DNA from: a virus
Length of the DNA stretch: 64,000 bases
Strand: one strand, 5' to 3'
Virus record (IMG/VR): IMGVR_UViG_3300033143_006101
Coordinates: 1 to 64,000 of that record
Shown here in pieces: positions 12,981 to 21,488 of the stretch (position 1 is the stretch's first letter; each line of letters begins with the position of its first letter). The position numbers and the translations under genes are program-made. Below the pieces are notes generated by a model that made no database searches, was not told where the DNA came from, and saw only the letters and a program-made list of their open reading frames with translations.

Positions 12981-13250
12981 ATGAAACTATATAAATGTAG
13001 GTGTATGATAATCCCTGAAGAGGAATTAGAAATACAAGAATATAAAGAAGGAGCTTTAAAAGAAAAGTATTGTTGTGACGGCTGTGATGCTTATTTTTAT
13101 CCTTGTAACCTCTTCAATTACTTTATGTATTATCTTGGTAAACCTTTTGGGTATGAAGCTTGGGGTTTGAACGAAATGCTGACTTGGAATGATATAGAAT
13201 GGTGGTTAGTAAAAATAAAAGTAAGAATAGAAGAATTTTTTAATAAGTGA
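12981..13250 (+). CDS. Cys-rich hypothetical protein
   Basis: The product has 89 residues from ATG 12981, which has GGAG at 12967-12970. An in-frame ATG at 12960 would add seven residues but has no ribosome site. KLYKCRCMIIPEEE and YCCDGCDAYFYPC supply six Cys in paired arrangement, a likely zinc-ribbon; the C-terminal half is aromatic and helical (EWWLVKIKVRIEEFF). The TGA stop (13248-13250) lies inside the acceptor stem of tRNA-Ile. No family is recognised. Confidence 0.6.
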   Translation: MKLYKCRCMIIPEEELEIQEYKEGALKEKYCCDGCDAYFYPCNLFNYFMYYLGKPFGYEAWGLNEMLTWNDIEWWLVKIKVRIEEFFNK

Positions 13251-13319
13251 CCGTAGCTTAATTGGTAAAGCATTCGGATGATAACCGAAGGAGCGAAGGT
13301 TCAATTCCTTCCGGTCGCA
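13247..13319 (+). tRNA. tRNA-Ile (GAT)
   Basis: The acceptor is GTGACCG/CGGTCGC (one T-G wobble), the D-stem GCTT/AAGC, the anticodon stem TTCGG/CCGAA with loop ATGATAA (anticodon GAT), and the T-stem GAAGG/CCTTC with TTCAATT loop. The discriminator is A. CCA is not encoded. The first four bases overlap the stop of the previous gene. Confidence 0.92.
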
Positions 13320-13366
13320 ATAAAATAGTTGATATAGTCGAACTTACTGTATATATTAAATTTAAA

Positions 13367-13906
13367 ATGTATAGAAGGTTCGAATCTATAAAAAACACTA
13401 GAAGATTAAATGGTTATATTGTTATATATAAACCAGATCACCCCAAAGCAATGACATCCAAAAATTGGGAGGGTTATATTTACGAGCATATAGTGGTTGC
13501 TGAACAAATATTAGGTCGAAAACTGACAAGTACCGAGGTTACACACCATGAAGATGAAGTAAGTTCAAACAATAGTCCAAGTAATTTAAAAGTTTTTAGA
13601 ACACGAGGAGATCATAATAGATACCATAAAGGATTTGAAATTATTAGATTATCAGATAGTACGTATTAATGTAGTATTCATTCCTGCATAGATTGTGGTA
13701 AAGAGCTTTTTAAAGTAAAAATTACTAGATGTTGGGAATGCCATAAAATTTGGAAAGCAAAAAACATACCTTCAAAAAAGGTTTTAGAAAAGTTAATTTG
13801 GAAAAAACCAACAGTATATATAGCAAAGGATTTTGAAGTTTCAGACAAGGCAGTAGAAAAATGGTGTAAGAAGTATAATCTTCCAAAACCCCCAAGAGGT
13901 TATTAG
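13367..13906 (+). pseudogene. HNH homing endonuclease gene interrupted by an in-frame TAA
   Basis: From ATG 13367 (no clear ribosome site) the frame encodes an HNH_3-type domain: NWEGYIYEHIVVAEQILGRKL, EVTHHEDEVSSNNSPSNL and HNRYHKG. It ends at TAA 13667-13669. The same frame then continues open for 78 codons to TAG at 13904-13906. That part reads as the usual C-terminal half of such endonucleases: CIDCGKELF and CWECHK zinc pairs, then a helix-turn-helix-like PTVYIAKDFEVSDKAVEKWCKKYNLPKP. I infer one gene of about 179 codons broken by a nonsense codon, or read through. The codon after the TAA is TGT, as in the interrupted gene at 3256. Confidence 0.72.
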
Positions 13907-13923
13907 ATGAAACATAAATATAA

Positions 13924-14000
13924 GGGTTCTTAGCTTAGCTGGTCGAAAGCACTTGACTCATAATCAAGAGATTTCCTGGGTTCGAATCCCAGAGAGCCCA
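13924..14000 (+). tRNA. tRNA with CAT anticodon (elongator Met or Ile2)
   Basis: The acceptor is GGGTTCT/AGAGCCC, the anticodon stem CTTGA/TCAAG has loop CTCATAA (anticodon CAT), and the T-stem CTGGG/CCCAG has TTCGAAT loop. The discriminator is A. The absence of three G-C pairs in the anticodon stem and the paired position 1-72 rule out an initiator. Lysidine modification to Ile2 cannot be judged from the sequence. CCA is not encoded. Confidence 0.92.
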
Positions 14001-14016
14001 ATATTTCATAATGGTT

Positions 14017-14057
14017 AATCCCGGCATTATTCTCGACATAATGTCGGGATTTTTTTT
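14017..14057 (+). terminator. Rho-independent terminator ending the tRNA/accessory block
   Basis: A 14-bp stem, AATCCCGGCATTAT (14017-14030) against ATAATGTCGGGATT (14038-14051) with one G-T pair, closes a 7-base loop and runs into eight Ts (14050-14057). It separates the accessory block from the tail units. Confidence 0.92.
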
Positions 14058-14063
14058 ACTTAT

Positions 14064-14095
14064 ACCTTAAATTTATGAAAATTCCGACTATTATT
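14064..14095 (+). promoter_or_regulatory. Phage promoter, copy 1 (structural unit start)
   Basis: ACCTTAAA (14064-14071), 16 bases, then CTATTATT (14088-14095). It lies between the terminator at 14017-14057 and the first structural gene (GTG 14124, 28 bases downstream). The same arrangement recurs upstream of the 22421, 28745, 42914 and 10323 units. Confidence 0.72.
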
Positions 14096-14123
14096 TTATT
14101 AAAATTTTGAGAGAGGTATAGCT

Positions 14124-14267
14124 GTGTATTTTAAAAACTTTAAAGATTTAGGTCAGTTATTAAAAAAATCGGATGATTTGGGGTCAAAAAATCTCGAAGA
14201 GGAAGAGATGGAAGAAGCCTGGACTGAAGGTCCAGCAAAATCACAACAATCTAAGGAGCCAGCATAA
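14124..14267 (+). CDS. Short hypothetical protein, first gene of the fibre unit
   Basis: The product has 47 residues from GTG 14124 with GAGAGG at 14110-14115. It is highly charged (EEEEMEEAWTEG) with no hydrophobic segment and resembles short virion or scaffold leader proteins only in composition. Its stop lies one base before the next ATG. The ribosome site GAGAGGTATA is shared with the sheath and tube genes. Confidence 0.5.
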   Translation: MYFKNFKDLGQLLKKSDDLGSKNLEEEEMEEAWTEGPAKSQQSKEPA

Positions 14268-14268
14268 T

Positions 14269-14514
14269 ATGAAACTTAACAGCAACACAATTTTACTAGA
14301 TTCAAATGATGTACAGAAACTTATAGGTATCGCGGAAAATATTGCAAAAGAAAATAATGTATATAATGTAAAAGATGTAGAATTTGCTTTGGATCCAACA
14401 CGAGGAAACGTTAGTTTTTCAACTCAGCTACCTCCAAAAGAAATTACATCAATGTATAACAAAGAAAGGACAAAAGAAGATAAATTACAAGAGTTAGCTA
14501 ATATAGTAAGATAA
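14269..14514 (+). CDS. Hypothetical structural-module protein
   Basis: The product has 81 residues from ATG 14269, with AAGGAG at 14253-14258; a longer frame from 14173 lies in the preceding gene. It begins MKLNSNTILLDSNDVQKLIGIAENIAKEN and appears alpha/beta. It stops one base before the next gene (TAAG ATG). The role is unknown; the position suggests a virion or tail-fibre accessory. Confidence 0.6.
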   Translation: MKLNSNTILLDSNDVQKLIGIAENIAKENNVYNVKDVEFALDPTRGNVSFSTQLPPKEITSMYNKERTKEDKLQELANIVR

Positions 14515-14515
14515 G

Positions 14516-14887
14516 ATGCCAAGAAAAGTTAAAACTATAGGAAATGATTTACCATCTCCTAGTAGTAAGCATCAAGTTTTAGGAACTGTTTTTTTAGTAC
14601 AAGAAGGTACATCTACTGGAATTTATACTTTTAATTTTGAAGATGGTAGTATCATATACTTCGAAAATGAAATCAAACAATCTTTTGAATATCTTTTAGT
14701 GGATAACATAGGAGAAGGTAGAGTACGCTTCGCTTTTAATAAAATAGGTTTACCATTAGTTAGTTCAATAGACGGAGCAAAGACGTTGCGTGCCGGGGAT
14801 AGTTTGTATATCCAGGATTTTGTAAGAAATATCACTCTATTTTTTATAGAATCTTCTATTGTTGAATTAGTTTTAATGTCTAAATAG
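14516..14887 (+). CDS. Hypothetical beta-rich virion protein
   Basis: The product has 123 residues and starts one base after the previous stop. Alternating strands are visible: VLGTVFLVQEGTSTGIYTF, IIYFENEIKQSFEYLLV, RVRFAFNKIGLP, and a hydrophobic end NITLFFIESSIVELVL. This resembles a jelly-roll or beta-sandwich accessory protein. It carries the TSTG tetrapeptide common in the tail proteins of this phage. No family is recognised. Confidence 0.6.
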   Translation: MPRKVKTIGNDLPSPSSKHQVLGTVFLVQEGTSTGIYTFNFEDGSIIYFENEIKQSFEYLLVDNIGEGRVRFAFNKIGLPLVSSIDGAKTLRAGDSLYIQDFVRNITLFFIESSIVELVLMSK

Positions 14888-14896
14888 GAGGTTATC

Positions 14897-15193
14897 ATGC
14901 CAAGTCCTTTCCAAACTAAAAAAAATTTAGAAAAAAGTATTAAGCAAAGTTACGTCAGCTCTGGGGGTATGAGAGTCAAACGATGTAAAGTAGATATTGA
15001 TAATATAGGATTAATCAAAATTTCTATGGCACTAAATCCCGGGAGTTTACCTGCTGAAGTTGTAGAAGAACTTATTTATAAAACATTCGATAGTGTGGGT
15101 GTTAAAGCATTCGTAAAAGATGGTTGGAATGATATAAGAATCGATCAGCAATCACCATCGGTTGTTAGGGTGAATGTAGAAGGATATATGTAA
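14897..15193 (+). CDS. Hypothetical protein
   Basis: The product has 98 residues with TAGGAGGTT directly upstream. It has a conserved-looking core, MRVKRCKVDIDNIGLIKISMALNPGSLPAEVVEELIY, of strand-helix character and a C-terminal strand VVRVNVEGYM. No family is recognised. Two bases separate it from the next gene, so they are likely co-translated. Confidence 0.6.
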   Translation: MPSPFQTKKNLEKSIKQSYVSSGGMRVKRCKVDIDNIGLIKISMALNPGSLPAEVVEELIYKTFDSVGVKAFVKDGWNDIRIDQQSPSVVRVNVEGYM

Positions 15194-15195
15194 CT

Positions 15196-15648
15196 ATGAA
15201 TGATCTATTTGATAATCCGAGTTTTAATGATGATAATCTTAAAGAATATATCTATAGTGATCTGAAACAAATTAAGCAAGCTGTTAAAAAAGATATTTTT
15301 CAAAATGCAAGTGTAGATACAGCTCTTATGGAACTATTAGATAATGATCAAACTAAAGTTGAAAAAGAAAAACATTTTTTAGCTGAGATGTCTCATGAAG
15401 AGTTTGCAGAATGGTTAATGCATACACATGATTCTCTTGTAAATAAACTAATGGGCCTTTCAAAACAAGATTTTTTTGAGGGAGATGCTTATGTAGATCG
15501 ATATTTTAGTATAACATTTATGAATGAGTTAAATAATTTATTATCGCTTTATGGGTTAAGAGTACCAACTGGAGTGATTAAAATCTTAGAAGAGAATAGA
15601 TATAATAAATTAATAATGATTTTATCTATTTTAAATTATACCAAATAA
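15196..15648 (+). CDS. Hypothetical helical protein
   Basis: The product has 150 residues, predominantly helical and acidic (LKQIKQAVKKDIFQNASVDTALMELL, MSHEEFAEWLMHTHDSLVNKL), with a hydrophobic C-terminal helix NKLIMILSILNY. It has no signal peptide. It lies immediately before two genes leading to the large fibre, so it may be a fibre or head-completion accessory, but there is no family evidence. Confidence 0.6.
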   Translation: MNDLFDNPSFNDDNLKEYIYSDLKQIKQAVKKDIFQNASVDTALMELLDNDQTKVEKEKHFLAEMSHEEFAEWLMHTHDSLVNKLMGLSKQDFFEGDAYVDRYFSITFMNELNNLLSLYGLRVPTGVIKILEENRYNKLIMILSILNYTK

Positions 15649-15659
15649 AGGATTATTTA

Positions 15660-15818
15660 ATGATATTTCCTAAAGATAAGAAAATAAGAATTAATTTAGA
15701 ACGAAGAGTGCAAGCTGATGGAGAAGGAGAAGCCGAACCTTGTCCAGATTTGTATGTGCTATTATGTAATCATGATGAAATAATTACTTGTAACAATGGA
15801 CAATGGATAATCGATTAA
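15660..15818 (+). CDS. Short hypothetical protein upstream of the fibre
   Basis: The product has 52 residues from ATG 15660, with AAAGGA upstream, and stops exactly one base before the fibre ATG at 15819. It includes three Cys (PCPDLYVLLCNHDEIITCNNGQW), suggesting a small beta domain stabilised by metal or, in the virion, by disulphide. No family is recognised. Confidence 0.55.
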   Translation: MIFPKDKKIRINLERRVQADGEGEAEPCPDLYVLLCNHDEIITCNNGQWIID

Positions 15819-18800
15819 ATGGCTATAATAACTTCAAAATACCATCAAGACTTAAATACAAGTTGTGGTATACATATCCCTCACTCGTTTGAATATGCTA
15901 CGTCTACTGGTAGAATAAATGCTACAGGATTAACTGCAGTAGATGTTTATAAATTAGCTCTGCAAAAAAGTGATGATACTTTATGGATTTTAACAAATCA
16001 TGGTCCTGTTACCTGGAAATTACTTGGTGGTGCTACTTGGGGTACTATTACTGGAACTTTATCCGATCAAACTGACTTGCAAGATGCTTTAGATGATAAA
16101 TCTGATACAACACATGGGCACACACATGCTTCTACTACCGGAAAAACAGCAAATGATCACCATAACCAACAGCATGCTATTGATGGGAGTGATCATACAG
16201 GCACATTGGATCACTCAGAAATAAACGACGATGAGAATACCAAGCATAGGATTATAAATGATGCAGATACGAGTGTTACTGAGTTATGGTCAGCTGATAA
16301 AATAAATACTGAACTCGGGACAAAAACTAGTACAGGTCATACACATGAAGAATCAGATATTACTGATTTAGATCATGATGCTCAAAAAATTAAGGGAGTT
16401 ATAGTCGATGACTCGGCCAAAGCGGATGGAAAGGTACTAACATATGAATCCTCAACTGGAGAGATAATATATGGTGATGTAGTAACTACTGATGAGAAGG
16501 TTAAGGCAAGTGCGGGTGATCCTACAACAGGATATTTAGATGCTAAAGTTGACAATGCAACTATAGAAATAAGTGCTAATAAATTAAAAGTTAAAGATAG
16601 TGTATTTTCAAGCACGGGCCATGCCCATACTGAATCGGATATAACAGATTTGGATCATTATGATAGTTCTGATTTCTCTACAGATTTTGGGAATGCCGAT
16701 CTTGCAAATCTTGGTACTAAAAACCACAGTGATCTTAATGATGATGAAGTCGCACAGCACCGTATTATAAATGATTCAGGAACTAGTGCTACTGAACTCT
16801 GGTCAGCTGATAAAATCAACGCAGAGTTGAATACTAAAACTTCAACTGGATATGTGTTAGATCAATTCACAGATATGAAAGAGCCCACCGGATTTCCCAA
16901 TAGAACAGATAGTACTATATCGTTCTCTGATTCAAGCCCAGACAGAACTTTTACTATTGCTCCGGCAGTAAGTACTTTTGACTACTATATTAAAGGAGTA
17001 AAGTATACAAAATCTGGTGCGGTGACACGGCAAATAACTGACGACGAAGGATTGCACTTTATATATTTTGATGGGGAAACCCTTACATCGACAACTACCT
17101 GGAGTGATATTCTTTTTACTGATTATGCCATAGCATCAATAGTTTATTGGGATGATGACAACAATTTACATGTATACTTCGCAGACGAACGACATGGCAT
17201 AACCATGGATGGGGCGATGCATAAACTGTGGCACGATATTATTGGATGTGCGTGGGAAGAAGGATTAGCTTTAGGAAACATGACTGTAAATGGTAGTGGT
17301 GATGTTAATAGCCACGCCCAGTTCTCTGTATCTGATGGAGAAATACATGATGAAGATTTGGAACATGAGATAGAAGATGGAAGTCCTCAGGATTTAAGTA
17401 CCATCGCACAGATACCTATTATGTATCGCTCTGGTGCTACTGGCGTATGGCGTATGAAAGCAGCAGATGACTTCCCAATCATATATGATGGGACTGCTGG
17501 TTATAATCCAACAGGTGGCAACGATAGAGTACCCTATAACGAATGGACTGGTAGTACTTGGCAACTCATAGAAGTAGGATCAGATAATGACTTTGTTCTC
17601 GTTCATTATTTTGCTACTAATGATACCGAACACCCTATTATTGGAATACAAGGGCAAGATGAGTATACAAATCTCGGCAATGCTAGAGAAGGTGCAACTA
17701 CCGAAATAAATAACCTAGTGACTTCAGGTCTACCAACTGCTGAGTTTACACCAATAGCTACATGTATTTTTCAAACTAATGATGACGGTTATACTAATAC
17801 TCCTCATGCAAAAATAAGAAGCACTGATACTGGAGATGATTATGTAGATTGGAGAGGTTCAAAATTATCTCAATCTGCGGGTACTAGCAGTCACCCAAAC
17901 CTATCTGAATTAGGCTTCGATGAATCAGGCCATAACGGATTCCAGAGAGAAACATATCAAGATACTTCTAATCCTGATGCAGACCATGATAGTGCAGATA
18001 CTAATGCTATAGGTATAAAATTCAGAGCAGGTGACTTCTGGGAAAACACAAGCACGGATATCGTATATATATGCCTTGATGCTACAGCTACTGCTGCAAT
18101 ATGGAACGCGATTGTAGATGTGAGTACAGGCCAAACTCTTACAAATAAAACTCTAACTACACCTACTATTGGCGACTTGACAAATGCTACACATGACCAT
18201 ACTGATAATGCGGGTGGTGGTGTTCTAAATCACTCAGACTTGAACGATGACGAAGCTACAAAACATAGACTTATAAATGACTTGGATACTTCCGCAACCG
18301 AGTTATGGTCCTCAGATAAGATTAATACTGAACTTGGGACAAAGACTTCAACAGGCCACACCCATACAGAAAGTGATATTACAGATCTCGATCACGATGC
18401 CCAGAAAATTAAAGGTGTTATTGTTGATGATTCAGCAAAGGCTGATGGGTACGGATTAGTTTATGAAAGTTCTACGGGAAATATTATATATTCGGCTAGT
18501 GCTGGTGGAACAGACAATAATGCTATTCATGACAATATAGCTGGCGAAATATCTATTATTACAGCAAAGAGTTCTCCGACAGGCTCAGATAAGCTTTTGA
18601 TAGAAGATGCTGCAGATACCAATAAAAAGAAGAGCATAGATATTCAAAATCTTCCACTTAGGCCATTGACCGATGCTTATATTTGGGTTGGGATCGGTGG
18701 AGTTGAAACAGCTGTACCTTTGGCTCATACTCATAACCATGCGACTGATATTACTAATGTTCTTCCAGATCAACATCATAATGAAGATCATCAGGCCAGA

Positions 18801-20942
18801 CATAATAGTGGGGGTGCCGATGCGTTAAAACTTGATGATTTAGCTACTCCCGATGACAATACAGATCTAAACGCCACAACTTCTGCACATGGTTTATTGA
18901 AAAAACTTGATAATGACGCAACCCATTTTCTTGACGGACAGGGAAACTGGAGCACACCAGACCATGCTAAGTTATTAAACCTTGATTATGTGGGCTCAGA
19001 ACATACAGGGTTTATGCGTGATGCTTATCTAACAACTTCAGATCCTACGGAAGAAAATGATAATGCAGACACGGCTGCCCTGGGTCGGGAGTTTAATGAA
19101 GGTAACGCTTGGGTCAATACCTCTTCGGGTCGGGTGTTTGTTTGTAAAGATGCTTCACTAGGCGAGGCTATATGGTATGAGGTAGGTGCGTATGATATGG
19201 ATATGCTAACTGGTTATACTATGAAATATATTTCAGACGAAGAAGTTGAGATTGCTTTCGGTTACTGTAGAGATAATAATGATACTTGGAATATTGATTC
19301 ACATATTCCTTTGACGATTGATATAACTGACAGCGGGAAAAATGGATTAGATGTTGATAGTGTTACAGCAAACTCATGGTATTTTGTTCATGTTATTAAG
19401 AATCCGACTACCCTGGAAGTGGCTGGACTATTCTCTCTTAGTCAGTACAAGCCAACTCTTCCGAGTGGCTTTACAGTATTTAGAAATATCGGAGCGTTTC
19501 CGACAGATGGAACAAGTGATTTAATAGCAGGCCATACAGTAGGGGAAGGACTGGATAAATATTTTATATATGATATAAGACATGAGATGGCGTATGCTGA
19601 TACTACTGGTTCGTGGGAGGATGTTGATTTAAGCAGTCGTGTTCCTCCTGATGTGCGGCTGGTGGAGTTAGGATTTTCAACTCCGTCTGGTGGAGATGAT
19701 GGAATTTATGTAAGAGAAAAAATATCAGGTCAAGGGTCAACTGATTATCAATTAGATATACAATTATCCGGTGGGCCAGGTGCGTGTACTAGTAGATGTG
19801 GCTGTGATGAAGATCAGATTATTCAGTGGAACTCGTATTGGGGTGGCGGTGCATGGTATCTGTATGTGTTAGGATTTTATATATCGTTAGCTGCGACAAA
19901 ATTTGTAGGTATATATTGGGAAACAAGTGACTTCGATGAAAGTCAGCAGATAGATTTTGATACAACAGCTTCCGGTGCGAATGTATCGGGTAATGTTACA
20001 AACTTCCCAGTATGTGTAAGGATAACAGACACAGATATTTTAGATGCAGTAAGAGATGGTGCTCCTGATATAAGATTTCTTGATAAGGATGGAACAACAT
20101 GGCTGGACTATGAAGTTGAGAAATGGGATAAGGTCGGCGAAGAAGCAGTTGTTTGGGTATTGGTTCCACAGATAGATGGCAATAAAGATGACGATTATAT
20201 CACTATGTATTATGGTAATATTTGGGTACAAGATGGTCAGGATAGCAAGGCTGTGTTTAGTATTGCTAATGGCTTTCTTGGAGTATGGCACATGAATCAA
20301 GATCCATCTGTAGAGGATATACACGACAGTTCTGAAAAAGGAAATGATGGTGTACCTACTGCTAATATGGAAGATTATGATTTGATGGCAGGCCCAATAA
20401 ATAAGTCTATTGATTTTTATGTTGATGGCTCTGAATATATAAATGTAACAGGTTTTGATGAAGATATGACTGATGCGACTTTGAGTGCGTGGGTATATGT
20501 AGATACAGAAGAAGATACGGTCAAGGGCGTGTTGTTCAGCAGAGGTACAGATACTTGCGGATTACACTTGTCAGATGATTCTGGTGATAATAGAGTTTGC
20601 TATCACTGGGATGGGGATGCTGGTGCTTGGGGTTGGCAAGGTGGCGGTATTGTAGATGCAGAGGAATGGAACTTTGTCGCCATGACTATTGATGCAGATG
20701 CGGACGATACAGGGTATGTTGGAAAGAACGACGGTGATTGGGATAGTGCAACAAACTCTATAACTACTGGAACGGTTACTCTGGACGATTTAAGGATAGC
20801 AACGGATGAGGCATCCGCATCCAGAGGGTTCGATGGTAAAATTGCAGAAGTAAGAATTGAGAGTGTTATACGAACAGACGACTGGTTGAAGTTGTGCTAT
20901 ATGAATCAGAAAGCGACTGATAAGTTAATAAGTTTTCCATAA
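15819..20942 (+). CDS. Large tail fibre with DUF2341/LamG-like receptor-binding end
   Basis: This 1707-residue fibre presumably recognises the host surface. The N-terminal half has repeats built on HSDLNDDE...KHRIIND...ELWSADKINTELGTKT and HTESDITDLDHDAQKIKGVIVDDSAKADG, together with many His/Asp-rich shaft segments, typical of trimeric fibres. From about residue 1365 (TSDFDESQQIDFDTTA) a DUF2341-like domain is followed by a LamG/concanavalin-type lectin: FLGVWHMNQDP, DDATLSAWVYV-type strands and GKIAEVRIESVIRTDDWL. The lectin is a likely receptor binder (inference). It starts directly at the preceding stop and is followed by a DUF4376 protein that may assist its assembly. Confidence 0.85.
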   Translation: MAIITSKYHQDLNTSCGIHIPHSFEYATSTGRINATGLTAVDVYKLALQKSDDTLWILTNHGPVTWKLLGGATWGTITGTLSDQTDLQDALDDKSDTTHGHTHASTTGKTANDHHNQQHAIDGSDHTGTLDHSEINDDENTKHRIINDADTSVTELWSADKINTELGTKTSTGHTHEESDITDLDHDAQKIKGVIVDDSAKADGKVLTYESSTGEIIYGDVVTTDEKVKASAGDPTTGYLDAKVDNATIEISANKLKVKDSVFSSTGHAHTESDITDLDHYDSSDFSTDFGNADLANLGTKNHSDLNDDEVAQHRIINDSGTSATELWSADKINAELNTKTSTGYVLDQFTDMKEPTGFPNRTDSTISFSDSSPDRTFTIAPAVSTFDYYIKGVKYTKSGAVTRQITDDEGLHFIYFDGETLTSTTTWSDILFTDYAIASIVYWDDDNNLHVYFADERHGITMDGAMHKLWHDIIGCAWEEGLALGNMTVNGSGDVNSHAQFSVSDGEIHDEDLEHEIEDGSPQDLSTIAQIPIMYRSGATGVWRMKAADDFPIIYDGTAGYNPTGGNDRVPYNEWTGSTWQLIEVGSDNDFVLVHYFATNDTEHPIIGIQGQDEYTNLGNAREGATTEINNLVTSGLPTAEFTPIATCIFQTNDDGYTNTPHAKIRSTDTGDDYVDWRGSKLSQSAGTSSHPNLSELGFDESGHNGFQRETYQDTSNPDADHDSADTNAIGIKFRAGDFWENTSTDIVYICLDATATAAIWNAIVDVSTGQTLTNKTLTTPTIGDLTNATHDHTDNAGGGVLNHSDLNDDEATKHRLINDLDTSATELWSSDKINTELGTKTSTGHTHTESDITDLDHDAQKIKGVIVDDSAKADGYGLVYESSTGNIIYSASAGGTDNNAIHDNIAGEISIITAKSSPTGSDKLLIEDAADTNKKKSIDIQNLPLRPLTDAYIWVGIGGVETAVPLAHTHNHATDITNVLPDQHHNEDHQARHNSGGADALKLDDLATPDDNTDLNATTSAHGLLKKLDNDATHFLDGQGNWSTPDHAKLLNLDYVGSEHTGFMRDAYLTTSDPTEENDNADTAALGREFNEGNAWVNTSSGRVFVCKDASLGEAIWYEVGAYDMDMLTGYTMKYISDEEVEIAFGYCRDNNDTWNIDSHIPLTIDITDSGKNGLDVDSVTANSWYFVHVIKNPTTLEVAGLFSLSQYKPTLPSGFTVFRNIGAFPTDGTSDLIAGHTVGEGLDKYFIYDIRHEMAYADTTGSWEDVDLSSRVPPDVRLVELGFSTPSGGDDGIYVREKISGQGSTDYQLDIQLSGGPGACTSRCGCDEDQIIQWNSYWGGGAWYLYVLGFYISLAATKFVGIYWETSDFDESQQIDFDTTASGANVSGNVTNFPVCVRITDTDILDAVRDGAPDIRFLDKDGTTWLDYEVEKWDKVGEEAVVWVLVPQIDGNKDDDYITMYYGNIWVQDGQDSKAVFSIANGFLGVWHMNQDPSVEDIHDSSEKGNDGVPTANMEDYDLMAGPINKSIDFYVDGSEYINVTGFDEDMTDATLSAWVYVDTEEDTVKGVLFSRGTDTCGLHLSDDSGDNRVCYHWDGDAGAWGWQGGGIVDAEEWNFVAMTIDADADDTGYVGKNDGDWDSATNSITTGTVTLDDLRIATDEASASRGFDGKIAEVRIESVIRTDDWLKLCYMNQKATDKLISFP
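16350..16430 (+). repeat. Fibre internal repeat, copy 1 (protein-identical to copy 2)
   Basis: These 27 codons encode ESDITDLDHDAQ...SAKADG, repeated identically at protein level at 18369-18449. The DNA differs at 16 of the 27 codons, all synonymous. The similarity extends upstream through KINTELGTKTSTGHTH. Confidence 0.85.
18369..18449 (+). repeat. Fibre internal repeat, copy 2
   Basis: This is the second copy of the 27-residue unit at 16350-16430. It encodes the same amino acids with different synonymous codons at 16 positions. A partial third unit (HSDLNDDE to TKTSTGYV) is at about 16726-16866. Confidence 0.85.
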
Positions 20943-20951
20943 GAGGTTAAA

Positions 20952-21479
20952 ATGAGCAAGATACCATATCAAATATTAGTAGAGTCATCGACAGGAAAAG
21001 TTCTATCAGCTGGGTATACCAGACTTAGAGCTGGTGAAGGACAGACAAGGTATAAAAATGAGCAGTTACCTGCTGGAGCAAATCTAGCAAATGAGACTTG
21101 GTATCGAACAAGTACAGGTTATGAGACTAATACATTAGTTACAAATAAAGCAAATAGAATAAAAGAAATTGATGAAAAAACTAAAGAGCTGATTGAACAA
21201 GGGTTCGCGTTTGATGGGCACATATTTAGTTTGTCTTTGGAAGCACAAAAAAACTTCCTAGCTTTAAAAACTGTGTCTGCTTTGATGTCCTGGCCAAAAG
21301 CATTGACTACAAAATGTGATATGGAGTATCTGTTAGCAGAAGAAGATTTAGATGCTTGTATAGGAACAGGGCTTGCTGTTGTAAATGGCTATCTTGATTC
21401 TGGTAGAGCTTTAAAAATAAGTACTAATGCTGCTACAACACAGGAAGAGCTTGACGCTATTGTAGATAATAGAACATAA
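20952..21479 (+). CDS. DUF4376-containing tail protein (fibre-associated)
   Basis: The product has 175 residues with AAGAGG upstream. The C-terminal part, KEIDEKTKELIEQGFAFDGHIFSLSLEAQKNFLAL (about 75-109), matches the DUF4376 pattern: a helix, G-F-x-F-D-G, then S-x-x-A-Q-x-N. Such domains are common in proteins encoded just after phage tail fibres, often with fibre-assembly or tip roles. The N terminus (YQILVESSTGKVLSAGYTRL) is beta-rich. It follows the large fibre by ten bases. Confidence 0.75.
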   Translation: MSKIPYQILVESSTGKVLSAGYTRLRAGEGQTRYKNEQLPAGANLANETWYRTSTGYETNTLVTNKANRIKEIDEKTKELIEQGFAFDGHIFSLSLEAQKNFLALKTVSALMSWPKALTTKCDMEYLLAEEDLDACIGTGLAVVNGYLDSGRALKISTNAATTQEELDAIVDNRT

Positions 21480-21488
21480 AGAGGGGCT

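Noticed and set aside
13520-13660. CRISPR-like or other direct repeat array in the tRNA block
   Set aside because: No regularly spaced repeats were seen; the similarities are tRNA stems.
15665-15696. TTCCTAAA-N16-TTAATTTA near 15665 as a promoter for the fibre
   Set aside because: The first box matches only five of eight bases and it lies in coding sequence of the small gene 15660.
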